Notes under the pieces: generated by a model
Told to the model about the DNA's origin: nothing
The model's input: only the letters and a program-made list of their open reading frames with translations
Database searches by the model: none
In this document: positions 21,446 through 35,410 of the stretch, piece by piece
Numbering within the stretch: the stretch's first letter is position 1
Layout: the number at the start of each line of letters is the position of its first letter
NCBI GenBank assembly: GCA_013398275.1
Contig: VZSE01005034.1
Location: 2,093,602-2,157,601 of the forward strand
Reading direction: 5' to 3'
Length of the DNA stretch: 64,000 bases
Source of the DNA: Promerops cafer
Taxonomy: Eukaryota > Chordata > Aves > Passeriformes > Nectariniidae
Position numbers and translations under genes: made by a program

Positions 21446-24400
21446 TTGCTGATATCTTAGTTCAGATCAGTAGTCTGCTGTGAGTAGGCACCTTGGTTTT
21501 AAAGAGTTGATTGCAGGAGTGAACACATGATTTAAGTAAAGACCTCTGGCAAGTTAGGAGCTACGTTAGTTAAATTACCTATTGTTAAATTAGAATATTT
21601 ACTACTCAAAAATGACTAGCTATATTATTCAGAAATCCCTTTCTTGAATTCAAAATAGGATAACGGATATGAAATCTTTCTGGAAACCATAACAGACCAA
21701 TTAATTTTAAAAAAATCACTACTGGAAAATGATAATAAATGCATAACATACTCGCCTCTCTGCAACTAACACAGTTTCATTAAAAAAAAAAAACAACAAA
21801 AAAGAGAAACTTTTTGATTCACTCATTAAAATCAACTTTGGCAAATGGACTGGTTTATAAGCATTCAGTATCCATGTTTATTCTCTCTGCTCTCAGATTT
21901 TGTCTCTGTGGGCCCTGTGTGGCTGTGTGGCAGGATCTGCAGTAAGCATCCTGTGCAGCTCCTACAGACTCCGAGCGGAGACCAAGGGGGTGGAGAAAAC
22001 CTCGGAGTGAGGCAGTCCTCTGCTCACCTACCAGCTCCTCCCGATAATCCTGCCCTACACCACTTGCTGGAAGCAATTAGGGGAATAGAATAGGGCTCTC
22101 TGCCACTTTGCCTGTCATCAGCTTCCCCGTTGAGATCAAGTTGCATAAATGTTAATGGTCCTGCCCGTCTCGTGCTCAGCACTGTCGCATCCCTAAACTC
22201 TGCAAAACTTCGGGTTTCGGTCAGAGCAATCGACGAATGTGGTAGGATTGCTGTGGTGTTAAACTTTGTCAGCACCGTGAGCTGGGGATTTATTTTAGAA
22301 CTCAATTTTCCTTGTGAGCATAAAGGAAAAATGATGAAAAGGGCTGCTAGCATCACACACGGGACAAAATGTTATTCCCTACCCACGTTAGAGGAACCAG
22401 CCATTTTACACTGGGCAGATCCTCGCAGATAGAGACATTTCTTTATTCATGTAACTCAGTGAGTGGTAAATGAGGCATGCTCACAGAAGTTATTTGGGAT
22501 GGAAATGAGTCTAATTAGTCTATCCAACTTAGGAATAGCACTGTGAAGCGAGTCCGGGAAGTTGGGAGTTAGCAACAGAAACAGCAGTGGAGAAACACTT
22601 ATGTGCTTTCCACAGTTAAGAAGAACTTTTATTTGAGGTTTTATCTGACAGAATAAACAATAGATAAGGGGACAGTTCAAGCAGGCAAACATTTCTAAGA
22701 AACTGGCTTAAAAACATCCTTATTTTAATTGCATTGTCTGTAAGTAGCCTCCTACATATTCCTGCCTTAGTTTTCGACTTGATAATTTGTTGTACAGTAA
22801 ACAGTAAAAAGCTGCTCAGTTACTTCATAGCTTTCTCAATGGGGCAGATGTACTCCAAACTTAAGTTATACCAATAAAAATTGGTGTCTTTTGAGGTTAG
22901 CAAGGGCATAACAGTGATTTTAAAATAAGCTGCTAGAATATGTACATGAATTTTATGTACTGACAAATCTTTTAATCGGAGAGAATCACATCTAGTAATG
23001 AATCACATTCTTGGAGTGAATAATTCAGCCCTTGACGCCAACCTCTGAGGGAGAATATTGTGGTCATGGTGTCTGAACAGTGTGGTAGCTATGGCTACCT
23101 ATATAATTCTTAGCAATGGAAAAAAAAGTGACAATGACATTAAATTTAATCAGGTTCCCCTTTTCTGTGGTTCCCACTGGGATGAGCCACTAGTGTCTTG
23201 CCTTAAATATTCAAAGCCTTCAAAGTTTGCATGTGTTCATATACTGGGACAATATCCTGCTAATACAGAACAATGGATCTGTCATGTATTTCTCCTGTGG
23301 TTAGCCCTAAGTCTGAATTTAGTTAGTATAGGGTATTATGATTGCTGCTTCTTTAGTGATTGTCTTTACATTAGTCTTCACTTAGAAGGAAGAAGAGCAG
23401 TAATGAAATGTAGCAAAAATACAATGAACTTGGCTATTTTGGTTTGGAAATATGGAGCAAAGGACTGTGTCTTCTTAAAAAGATCCAGCTTTATTTCCAG
23501 TCACACTTCATCTGATATGAATGAGCTGGTACTACATATCACATGGCTGAATACATTTGGGAAACATGACCTAACATATATTTAGGAAAGAGAGCTTAGA
23601 ATCAAGCTAGAGTAGTTAAATGCACAGTCTTTGTATTCTCAATTGCTAAAATTCACTAATTCTTCTTGTGTTTTGTTGACAAAGCTGTGAAAATGTGGCT
23701 TTTATTAATTAATATTTACTAGTGTGGGAACTTTCCTTAATCTGCAGTAAAAGCCAGTAGTGAAAAAGTTGAAACTCACTAAATATTTTTGAGTATTGAT
23801 TTGAAGCAAATATTTTAAAACACAGTCCTTGAAAAACATTTGCTCTTTTTTTATTTTTAATTGGAAAAGAAGAAGTAGAGGAGGATATTTTTTGCTCTTA
23901 ACTTGAAGATAAAAGTTTCACAGCAGGTAAATGTGCCACAGGAAAAGCTGGTGCCTGTACAGTTAAACACATTTGACAGAAAGTCTTTCTCTCAATTTAT
24001 GTTTCTTTGGAGAGTCCCTGTGATCAGAAAATTACAAGATAGGTGATGATTTAATATTTTCTCTTTTTTTTGTAGCTTAATAGTGCTTATCTCTGTTTGT
24101 CCAGCATAGTAAACCAAAGCCTATTCTTACTACTGTCTCAGAGCATCAGAGCCACGAATTTGAAAACATCTCTAGTAAGGTGCACCTTCTCTCACACACA
24201 TACTCATAAAGGAATACTGGTGAGTGAACACATTTCACCATTTCCACGTGCAAACCAAAAAAAACTGCTCTTGGTAAGAGGTGACTTCCTCTGCATGCCA
24301 CATTCTTACAAACTATATCTCATTAAATGACTGGAATGAAAACTAAAAAAATGCCACTCTCTTCTACGATACAGTACATCATAAAAGAAACAGGATGCCA

Positions 24401-27400
24401 GCCACCTTTATTTATTTTTCTAGGTTATTATAGTCATATATGCTACTCATGATCTTGCTGCCTGAATGCTTCCCATAATTGTGATTTGTTCATGTGAAAG
24501 AAAAATAATCTCTCTTGCCCTTTCTTTGTTTTGTTCAGGACAGAGCAAGCACCCAGCTTTATTTTATCTGGCTTAGTTAATTTAACATTAAAGAGTTAGA
24601 TGTCTATTAAGCATGCAGCAGGGACTACATACTTTTATTTTTACATCATAAAATCCATTCTGTATGGGGGGAAAAAAAATCCAAAAAGCCTGTCTGAGCC
24701 AGTGCAGTCCTCATCCCAGCTAAAGAATCAAGCTCCATATTTTGATCCAGGCCATCAGTATCATCAGCCTCAGTCCCTGAAGCTGCAGCACACCAGCTAC
24801 AATCTAACAGTAGAACTGGACATTTAATTTGAGTTGAAAAAACAGCATGTCTTCAGGCACAGCCTGTCACTATGGGATCACAGCAATTCTTGCCCAAACA
24901 GCAGCGGGAGCAGGACTGGCCATGTTTCCCAGACACACTTGCTTTCTCCACTTGGAGATTTTCTCCAGGTGGGATGCAGGGACTCTGGCCCTTTGTCTAG
25001 GTCTTTACAGGCTGCCCCACTTAGTGGGAGCCTCTTGCTCTGAATGCAAATTTCACACCAGTGGCTTTTACACATGCACAGGCTGATGACACAGCGTGTG
25101 TGCAGCAGTTCCAGTTCTTCCCCAGTTGAACACACACATGAAGGTTGGACGTCTCGGGCTCCCCATGGATGTGTGCTGCAGAGCACATGCTTCCATCCAG
25201 GAGACGCCACATAAAAATGGAAAACCTGCCCAAGACTTCTGGGTACCTTCAAGGATGAAGAGAGGAATGAATTCCCTTTGCATGAGTTCTCTGTTCCTCT
25301 TTGCTCATTACCCAGATGCTCTTGGTGATTGCCCAGCCCTGTGTACCGATTTTGGGTTGACATTCATCTGCATTTTAATCCTGTGTTTGGTCCTGTTGTC
25401 TGATTCAGACTCTGATGTATTTTTTAAAACATCTATAGGACTAGCAACCCAGTTTTATTTTTCGGTTTTACTCATAATTTTCCTTCAACATCCTCTCACC
25501 AAAAGCAACTTACCCCTCTTACTTGCTTCAAAAGCTTTGCTTTACAGGTTGTATCACTGATATGATAATGCCAGAAAAAAAGGCTTCGGAGAATAGTCAC
25601 CCCAAGCCTGCTGACACCAGAAAGTGACGTCTGGTCTAATTAAGGCCTAATAACGAGCTACATGTTAAGATATGAAACAATACAAAGCAAGTAATGAAAG
25701 CCAAGTTTTACCCCTTGCTGTGTCAGACTGCTAACTGTTAACTGTACAGTCAAGTGTAAGAAATGACATCTGCTTTGTCAAAACAACTTTTGCATCTCCA
25801 AAACAGTGACAATTAAACTTAATCTACTTAAAGGAGTGCCAGATCTCTCTCTTAAGCACAGCAGTAGCAAACCTGACTAGTAGGTAGCACATTAAACAGA
25901 ACAGCAAATAAAGGGCTGAGGTACTTAGTTTAAAATTATTATGCCCCCCAAACTGGCCACAAGCTTCCAACCTCTGTTCTGCACCAGGGTTTCACTGAGA
26001 GCTTGGGGGTGTAAGGGGAGTCAGCTCAGTTTTCTGATCTGACTGAGACCTGGGGAAAAAAAGAGTCATTTCCCATTTAATCTCAGTACAAGCAGATATT
26101 GTGTTTTCCTTAATCTGTGTATTTTATGAACACTTGGAAATATAACAGCTAGTCACTATTCCTTAAAGAAATATTTTTATTAGCATTTTTCCGTGGAATA
26201 AGTAAAAGGTAGGTTCAAAGTAAATTACTATTAACAAAACATTTCCTTACCCAACCACAGAGCAAATCCACAAACTGGGACACCTAGATGTGATAACTCC
26301 TCATCTGTACGTTCTTAGATGAACCCAAATGACAAAAAGTTGTTTCCCCACAGAAACTGTGGGAACTGCTTTGGGAGCAGATAGCACAGAGGTTGAGAGG
26401 AACAAGAGTCTTCCAAGGAAGTGATGACAACAGGAGGGTTCACCAACAGCCAGCAAGGTGTGAGCACCACCTCTCACAGCACAGAGGTGCTAAGAGGAAA
26501 TAGCATAATCATGAGAATATTTCATCAGAAAAACACTGTTCTGTCTTGCCTGGACAGATCATGTGCCTCATAACCAAAGCACCACTCTTACCGGCCTGAT
26601 GATCACTAATTGATACCCAGCTGTCACAACTATATAGCTGAGAATAAATCTGTCATAAAAACCTTTTTCCCTGCAGTAATATCTCCTGAAGATAATACAC
26701 ACTGATAGGCTTAGTTGTCATTTTAAATTGAAGGATATACCACCAAGACCAGGCAAACAGCCAACCACAAAAAGAACAAAATTACTGTGAGAGAGAGTAG
26801 AAAAGCAGCTTGTGACAAAACATTGTACTCAATACAGAGACAAAAATTCGAATGTTGGCATTTTAGTTTGAATTTTGTCTGAGAATCCTACAGCAATTAC
26901 TAATAGGAAGCAAGAAAGCTACCATAATCAGTTTTTTCTAAAAATTAGTAGTGGACCAATAGAGAAATGTCAGGAACTTTTTGTTCTTCACCCCCCCCTT
27001 GAAAGCTGAGTTAGGATCTTAGCATTAATACAAAAATTAGCACAGAGTTAAACTTCCTTTGTGCATATAGGGAAGCAATGACGCTGCCATCCTGCATCTT
27101 CTTTCTGGTTCCACAGTTAGATCCTACTGCAGGGCTGTACTTATGTATTTCCCAAGTAAATACAAACTTTAAGGGATGTTTAAAGAATGCAGTTGTGAAA
27201 ACGTTTAAACTATTTTATAAGTATGGAAAGTGGGATTCATTCTGCTATAGCATGATACCTAAACTTACGTTTGATGCACATTCCGTTTCCTGCGATTACA
27301 AGAAATAGTGCACATGGCTCACTTATCTTCAGTTGACTCTTATTCACTGATTGTTTTATTATCATAGCTTTTAACTTCAAAGTCTTGAATGGGTCCAAGA

Positions 27401-30400
27401 CTGAAATGAACATCAGTGTACATATATTTAAGCTCTAGAATCTGTGCATGTCTGCGTAAGTATTCAGTCCCAGTGTATCAACTTCACTCCCTGCAGTTTC
27501 ACAAGAGAGTCACACAGTGTTTTAGATAAAATACCATAAGTACTGAAACTGGCAAATGTGAGTCCCCAAGAGGTAAAAGCAAATGAGATGTACCCACAGT
27601 GACCACTTCCAAAGGACTGTAACAGAATTTAAAATAGTCACATCATCAGTAAAGCCATTTAAACTAGAGGGAAGACTGAACATCTCAAGATTTGGTAGAA
27701 GAGCTGTGTCACTAAATAATGTTACCAATGGATGATAAAAATTCCTAAACAAGCAGGAAGAGCCTTTTGAATCAAGACAGACAACAAGAGCCAAGAGATT
27801 GTAGCTGTGCCACAGGATAAAATCATGTTATGTATAATACAGATTTCAGATTATGTGGTTAATGGGCCACAAATTAACACTTTCTTGCTTCAAATGCTAG
27901 TTCTTCCAAACTCATTGCAAAAAACATATGCATATCCATGCCCCAGCTATCTTACTGTATTTTAGATGCAAACTCCATAGTGAAATTTTATCTGGTCATG
28001 ATTAAAGTAGCAATTGGCCAAAATGAAAAGTTTTTCCTTCAGCTTTCTGCATTGACCATAGGGAAACCACCTGACTCCCTTTCTGAGGTAACTAAAGGTA
28101 CTAGTTAGGTACTAACTAAAAAAGATGCTGTTACAAAGTGAGGCTATGTGGGCTTAATGTAGGTGTGGCTTTTTATTGCTTGATTTTCTGGATCCCTGTC
28201 ATAGCTCTCCAGGCGGGAGCAATATAATAAAAAGGGTAAACTGATATGGCCCAATCCTCTAAATTGCTTTAGGCATCTCTTTCACGGGCTCGCCTCAGGG
28301 GAGCACGCCCTGTTATCAAACAGCAGGTTCTGTATCACAGGTATTAAACGCCGGTTCCAAAGTGCACCAACTTGCGTGTGCCCAGCAGAGCCCGGCTGAT
28401 CATTCATCAGCTCAGCACAGGAGTGATAAGGTTATTTATCATCCTGTGGCACAGCAAAGTTAGTTGTAGATAATTCTAAAGCATGTTCCTGCAAATCAGT
28501 ATAATATATGTATTATTGGGTGTTGGAACCATGTTAAGCCTGGGGCATGAGCTACATGTCTGATGCCAGGGGTGTCCTTCTGAGCTAACAACACTTCTGA
28601 CCTGGTGCTAGGTGTGTCCCTGTTTAATATCATATATCCCTTTAAAATGGGGAATGGCTGTCCTGGGGCGCTGGGATGTTATTGTTGTCACAAACTGAAA
28701 CGTACAGTGTGACGTCTGAGGAGCTCTCTTCTTGGGCGGGATTTGGTGACAAGCAAATATTCTACCTTTGTCATTATGACAAAGACTCACTGTTCTTCCC
28801 ATTGCGCTAAAATAAACCGGCCAAGCTGGCACAGTTGGGTTTCAGATTCCAGGGGACAGTGAGTCTCACTTGGGAGAAACTGTTGTTTATTTCACAGACT
28901 GAGGGACACAGACAGTATCAGCTGGAGACACATTGATTCTGTTTTGTTTTCCTGGTGTTTGCGAGCTGGCCTGCAAACTCTGCTCCCTTCACAAGCCAGT
29001 CATTCCAGAGATTATGGGAGGTGCAGCTTCCTCCATCTCATCAAGTACCAAAGCCCCAAGCTTGCCACTGTCACATGAGGAATTTTTAGCTGCAGTGTTT
29101 GAATTAAAAGAATCCGTGAGAAATCCAGGAACACCTGAATGAGCTATGAACGGTTAACACCATCCAGTTAATGAAGGGTCAAAGGGGAGAGCTATTTACA
29201 ATGTAGAGTGATTAGAAGGGGTATTACAGGCTAAGGATAATTTAATACAGTTGAAATTCCACTTTATGCAGTTTGAACAGATGCCACAAACGCAACAAGT
29301 AATGTACAAAACCCATCTTGCCAAATACAAACACCACTGTCCTTCAAGAGAGTAACCACTGGCAAATTAAGATGCTCACATGTACTTTACCCCAGGCAGC
29401 TGGGTGCAACCACCAACCTCCTCGACCTTGCACTAAATGTACTTTAAAGGGAAAGGGAAAAAAGTCTTTCCTTTTCATGATGGGTCCTTTTGAGACTGAA
29501 CACAGCATCTCTATTTTTTTTCTTGGAGACTTAGAAAGTATTCCAGGGGTGCTTCTTTCTGGCCTTGGGAGAAAGTCTGCTCAGAATTGCATCTTAAGAT
29601 GGTCTGTTCAGGATTGGTCCCTGCATGGATGGCAGAAACAGCTATTCCCACTGCTTCTGGAAGCCAGAAATAATGTTTGCACTTTTTAATGAAGTAAGAG
29701 GGCAGAGCTGTGACTGAGTGAGGACAGAAGCCTTCCTTAATTCTTCTGAACAGATATTTTATGCCCCAGTGTGTATGTCAGTTGAATTCTGAAACATTTT
29801 CTGCAGTTTTCTTTAACTGCTTCCACACACCATAGTTCAGTATCAAATGTTCATACACTCCTTGTTCCCCAAAATATTTTCCTTTTTTCATTCCTGATAT
29901 ACTTACTAGTGTCAATTTCATTGAGCAACAGGGAAAGATTTTCTTAGTGAGGATAAATAGAGAAAAATATCTTTCTGAAAGAGGTGGGCTGTTTAAAACT
30001 CACCAAGGACTCACTAAAACCCATAAGGATTTTTTTTTTCTTATCCTCTAATAGCCTGCTGATTTGCAAGTACATTAATTTTTCTTCCTATATGTCACTA
30101 CACATTACCAAAAATATGTGTTTTTTCCTATATTCCTATGAGCTAATAAAAATTTGACCCATTAGGAATCTTTGATCTATTCCTATATTGTGTTGCTAGT
30201 GTGACAGAGCAGACACGCACAAACAAACATTGCCACTTCTCATATTCCGCCTATCACAGCCTTTGAACTTGCAGCTTTGAAAAACAGGGATGGTGAGGAG
30301 TGCAGAGAATCTGTGTCAGGCAAAATTAGTTGTCCGAGGAGTTTTGCTCCTTGTTAAATTCATTGACTCTCTCCAACCCAGCTTAGTGCTTTTGTATGAT

Positions 30401-30640
30401 GACAGGGAAATTCTTCCCAGTAAATAATAAATATTTAGTGAGCCTCCCACAGATTGGCTGCTTCGGTGTTTAGGTGTTTGAGCATTTTGAAACAGAATAG
30501 GAAAAAAAGGACACAGTTTTTTCCTCAATAAAATTACGTATTTCAAAAGATAGCTTGGATCACCAAAAACGGTGAACACAGAGCCTGTGACTTCCCTGAC
30601 TATCCTTCTGGTGGCTTTCAACCTTTGTACCTCTGGAGGA
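21446..30640. other. Intergenic sequence with possible conserved patches
   Basis: Nine kilobases without a recognisable exon or CR1 copy. The longest open frame (23058-23585 plus, 175 codons) has no recognisable domain and AT-driven composition. Two patches keep unusual CpGs and factor-like motifs. One is about 22020-22260. The other is about 28205-28450, which has seven or more CpGs and a facing pair of GATA-like sites (TGATAA at 28424, TTATCA at 28436). A C-run lies near 26991. Confidence 0.5.
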
Positions 30641-30873
30641 GCGTCCCAAACCGCGGAGATTAATGTGAGAAATCCCATGGCCGAGCGGCTGTGTGCGCAC
30701 ACCCGGAGAAGCCGGGGCACCTGATCCTGCCCGCGGCCGACAGTGATGGATGGACGTCCCCGCGCAGCGCCGGGTTCAAGTGCCGGGATCCCCGGCGCAC
30801 CGACCGCGCTCCGCTCCCCTCTCCGATGCCGCAGCGCGCGCTAATGCGGCGACATGGCGCGCCAATCCCCAAG
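30641..30873. promoter_or_regulatory. Isolated CpG island in the intergenic region
   Basis: About 30 CpG dinucleotides in 233 bases (counted by eye; for example 12 in the line starting 30781), with GC far above both flanks. It starts at GAGGAGCGTCCC and ends at GGCGCGCCAAT. No gene family was recognised in any frame; the overlapping frames on both strands are explained by composition. Donor-like sites occur on the minus strand (CAGAG|GTAC near 30630, TCAG|GTGCC near 30720). It is a candidate promoter of an unannotated, probably non-coding, transcript or a developmental regulatory CpG island. Confidence 0.75.
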
Positions 30874-30884
30874 GTTCAGTGTCT

Positions 30885-30990
30885 GCTACTCCGACTCATT
30901 ACAATTAGTCAACTTGATATATTGTTTACAATTTACACCAAACAAGCTTGGGGCTAATTATGACTTAGCTAGTTTGTCTCTTTGATGTCA
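30885..30990. promoter_or_regulatory. AT-rich homeodomain/forkhead-motif cluster beside the CpG island
   Basis: Directly right of the island the sequence switches to ATTACAATTAG, TTGTTTAC (forkhead-type), CTAATTATGAC and CTTTGATG (TCF/LEF-like) within about 100 bases. Such AT-rich motif clusters beside CpG islands are typical of conserved developmental enhancers. Motif reading only; no alignment was possible. Confidence 0.3.
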
Positions 30991-33900
30991 AGATCCTCCG
31001 CAGGAGGCCCAGCTACTGAGCAGCAACTACGTTTAGTCTCAGACACAGGTACAGGGAATCAACAGGGCCTTCTAGTTCAACTGCAGCTGTGCAAAGTCCT
31101 CGGGCATTAAGAATTATATTAGCCCTGCTAATTAACTTGCTACAAACATATTTGTTTCTGTGTCCTCTTAAAACACCTGCTGTCCAGGAAAGCAGCAACT
31201 AAGAAAAGAAACTACAAAGCTGTGAATTTCAGCCAATCCTTAGGGTGTGCAGACACGGCAAGTCTTCGTCCACACAAAATGCAATGGGAGACAAATATTC
31301 CTTCATTACACTAGAATTTATGGATTGTTTTTCTGGTTTAAGTTGTATCATTACGAAAGCTGCAGCATAAAAGACAGATGGTTTGACCCTTTTGTTTAGA
31401 ATTCTAGGTTTACTCTACTAGTATGTTGCTAAAATATTGTATAAATGAAAGCTACATGATCAGATGTGCCAGTGTATTTAATGTGCAATTTCAAATTATA
31501 GAAGTGTATCAGCAAAGTTTTTAAGGGAGAAACTGTATCTAGTCAGAATTGATAGAGGAAGGAGGATTTTCAACAGAACGTAGTGCTCCTTCCATCAACA
31601 AGAAGTGGGACAAAAGTCCCCTTTGCCTTGGACACCACGGTCACATCACTGACCTTGACTCTTACCCCTACATTTGGCACTGGGTTGGCAACTCGTGCTA
31701 GAACCAATCATCCCATCAATGTGTCCCCAGAGGCAAGAAATGCTGTGGTTAGAAAAGTCTAGCATCAATTAGACTTTCCTAACAACTCTTAGATCAAATC
31801 TGTGCATTTTGTAGCTTGGTTGTGGGTTGGTTTTTTACCCTTCATTTATTCAGCTCAGTATAGGAAAAAAGTTTTATACTTCTTTTAACTTGGTAAGCTG
31901 CAGCTTGGTTTTAACCAAAACTGTGGTGATGAAGTGTCACCAGTGTGAGAGGTGGAGAGACTGAATTCAGTGGAAAAAGCCTCATACTTCTCCCTAAATA
32001 GTCAAGTAAAATGTAACAATAATGACTTCGGATTTCACAGTAAACTCTACCATGTTCCTGAAGAGTAATTTTATCAATCAGTACATAAGTACTTTTAAAA
32101 AATGAAAGACGGGTGCAAATAGGTGTTAGAAACAAATTCTGTATAATCTAATTTATGCAGCATGTTCCCAACAACTTTGCATTCTTTTATCTCTATCTAC
32201 ATTTTTCTGTAATCACAGCAAAATTTGCTTGACTACTGAGGCAAAATGAGGTAATGGATGGGATAAAAACTGGGATCAGGAAAACATTAAAATAGGAGTG
32301 GGTAATCAGATAAGATAGTATCTGTAAATGTCATTTTCCTTGTCCCCCTGTGAAAGTAACCACTTGTGAGCAGCAAGGATTGATGGAAAATCACAGTAAG
32401 AGTCCCTCTAAAAAAATACCATGCCTAACAGAAATCAACACAATCCTGCAGACCTTATTTTTAAAAGCTATTTCAGTTGTGGATTTATCCCTTCAAGAGT
32501 TAAGAGATATGTCTCAAACTTGCAGTCTGAAATTAGCTGCAAACTTACCCCACGATTTTAGACAGCCAGTTAGCTTATCCACAGAGATAGGCATTAACTG
32601 CAGCTTTCAGACCCTTAACCCATCTCTGCTACACAGATAAACTTGCAAATTGAAACACCAGTATCTGAGAGAGTCCTAACCAGCTTCCTCACGAGAGCAA
32701 AAAAAGAACTTTCTATTGGATCCTCTTGCGGAATCACACAGGGAATCAAAATCTTCACGGGGCCCAAAGTCCTCCTGACCCCCATGTGCATATCTGAGAG
32801 CATAACTGCAACCACAGCAGTTATGTTCAATATGGAAAGAGCTGCAATGCAAAGTTTACCAGTTACAGATGGGATTTTCTGTTTCTTTTGAAGCTGAGGG
32901 ACCATTGTGTGGCAGCTATGGCTGCTGTTATCTGTTATGTTTATGCCACTTGAAAATCTCTGACCTCTGCATTCCCTGTGTCATAAAAAGAACAAAGCAG
33001 TGAATATTGATTAATAAAAGTCTTTGACTCTACCAGCAAAGCAGTTACAAGCACTGGGAAATTGTTTGAGTTGAAGAGTATGTCCTCCAAGACTCAACAC
33101 CTCTAGTTTCCACTCTTTTGACCCACAGGAACCTGCTTCTCTCTCCCTCCACTAAGTAAATTTACCTGGCCAGGTGGCAACAAAATTGTATTTCTGTTCC
33201 TCCTGTGACAGAAAGATAAAGTTAAGGCAATGTTATAATGCCTTTAGAACATGAAAACCAGTGGTGAATCTGAACCACCTGAGTCCTGTCTCTGCAGGAC
33301 AATGATAAATGTCCGCCTGAAGTGCAAAGATCAAGTGCTGGGAGAGCAAGGTCAGATGCTTTACATGACATCTAATGTGACTGTCATTTCTCAGGCTCGG
33401 TAGCCGGTGGAAATGTGGCGACAGGATGAACCAATCACTAAGGTACCACGTCTGGCATTTAAATAGAGTGCAGCAATTCCAGCAGTGCCAAATGATTAGA
33501 GATCTAATTGCTATTGTCTAACGAATTCCTCTCTGGTGTGGTGTGCATGTTCAAAGGAAGCGTTAAGCTAAGTCCAGCAAGGTACTCTCAACCAAAAATG
33601 CATTTTTAAAAGATTAAATTCTGGCTTTCTACTCCTAAATAGTCTCATGAATTAATAAAAGGTTCCATACAGGCATATCTATAAATAATGGACGACTATT
33701 TTGCTGTTTTATTGGGAATTACCTTTCTATACATTCCAGCATTTGGCTCTAGGGAAATACCACTGTCTGTATTAAATGCCCCTCTAAGATCATGAGAATT
33801 ATACAATTCAATCTTTTTGGTTTAAAAATCGTTATCAACTTCTTTTCTTTGAAGAGTATGTTGCCTTATGATTGTTTCCATGTACTAGTGAGAGATACAA

Positions 33901-35385
33901 GATATAAAATTTCTATTAAAGGAGTGGAAAATATGATTTATTGGGAGACTGAAGACTGCCTGGTTTTCAAGTTGAGGTGATTTGGTTGCACCCTTGAGCA
34001 CCTCTGGGGAAACAGAAATTGGGTGACAGATTGCTCTTCAGTTGATTTAACTCAGGCCGTAACACCTTCCTGTGGTGTCATATAATGAGGGCAACTTGGG
34101 TAAACTCATGCACAAAATCAGACATCCCTTTTTAAAATGGGATAGCAGCTAACCAGTCACACAGTTCCCAAAGACTATCATCATCACCTTTGTGTTCCTG
34201 CTGATGTCTAAATACAGAGTGAATTTTCATTTTCCAGGAAGCTATGTTCTCTTTCAAAGAATTACATCCAAAGTCAGGCAGTTCAAAGGCCCGTGTAACA
34301 CCAAGGAGCCCCGTGGGCTGCAAGCGGCGTGATTCCTGTCTGCTTGTGGAACCTAAACATCCTCACTTGGATTCAGATTTTGATACTGGTCTGTGCCACC
34401 TCCCATTATAAAAAATGCTTTTCTCTGGAATCATGATTTTGATTCTTTCCTGTTCCTGAAAACTGTAAAAATCATGGACATTACTAAAAGCCTTGTCAGC
34501 TGATTATGCACTAGCAGGGGGTTTTTATCTACCATCAAAGCCCACCTTTCCCATAAATTGGGAGGTCTTTAAGTTCCTCTCCACATCACATTCTGATCTC
34601 CTCCTAAAGGTCAGATAAAAGTGAACAAATGTAGGCAGAAAGTTGAATGTGAAGGGGTCTGAGTTTTTTTGCCAATCCTGTGATTGACAGCTAAGGCCTT
34701 GCACAGTGACAGTGTCACTTCAGAGACCCTACCCTTTTTTTCCCAGGTTTTCTGCAGTCTCTGGTGTCACGGGGGGACAGCCCCCTATGGTAATGCCAGG
34801 CTCCTCACTGTCAGGGGGCTAAGACCTGGACTAATTCATTGCAGTGCAGTTTAATTAAACTGCACCGGAGTTGTTTCCCTGGTAAAATAAGTGTGGGAAG
34901 AGAATGTGTGTCAAAAGAGACATGCCTCTTACTGTGTGTGCTTTATTGTTACACCACAGCTAATATATTGTGGGAATTCCCATGGAGTCAATGATAAACT
35001 ATATTATCAAGCTCCATAAAATAGGCATTCTACTAGTGAGGGTTACTGTAGCCCACAATTCCATTAATCCTCCTAATTTATTATATTATAGCTGTATGTG
35101 AGGTCTCATAAATTTATTATACCCCTTTCATCTTGATAAAAATGCTTGTTTCTCCTCTCAAATAAAAACCCTTATTATTTGTTGTGTCTGTCTCTAAAAA
35201 ATAAATGTATCAGCCCCTTGCAAGAAAATATGATTATTGGCTGAGAAATGTAAACTGCACTTGACATGTCTTCTGCCATAAAATTAAAGAATTTTATTAA
35301 ACCTTGCTTTCTGAGTACAAAAACCAGTATATGAAGGCCCATTGAATTTTTATTTGCTTTTGTTTTAGAGCATTGCATTCTCTTT
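30991..35385. other. Intergenic sequence, no gene recognised
   Basis: AT-rich, no CR1 copy seen and no coding exon. The patch about 33390-33540 keeps a few CpGs and has AATGATTAGAGATCTAATTG-like homeodomain sites, and about 34960-35110 has many TAAT cores. Both could be conserved non-coding elements, but this cannot be tested here. Confidence 0.5.
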
Positions 35386-35410
35386 TATATATATATATAT
35401 ATATATATAT
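35386..35410. repeat. (TA)n microsatellite
   Basis: Twelve and a half TA units without interruption. Likely polymorphic. Confidence 0.97.

Noticed and set aside
23058..23585. 175-codon plus-strand open frame
   Set aside because: No recognisable domain, AT-biased composition, no splice or promoter context. A frame this long can occur by chance in 64 kb.
24834..25560. Overlapping open frames of 100-161 codons on both strands
   Set aside because: Mutual shadows in a GC-moderate patch; none resembles a known protein or exon.
30316..30957. Open frames overlapping the isolated CpG island, as a novel protein gene
   Set aside because: Frames are open on both strands, no homology is recognisable, and GC content alone explains them. 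A non-coding promoter is the simpler reading.
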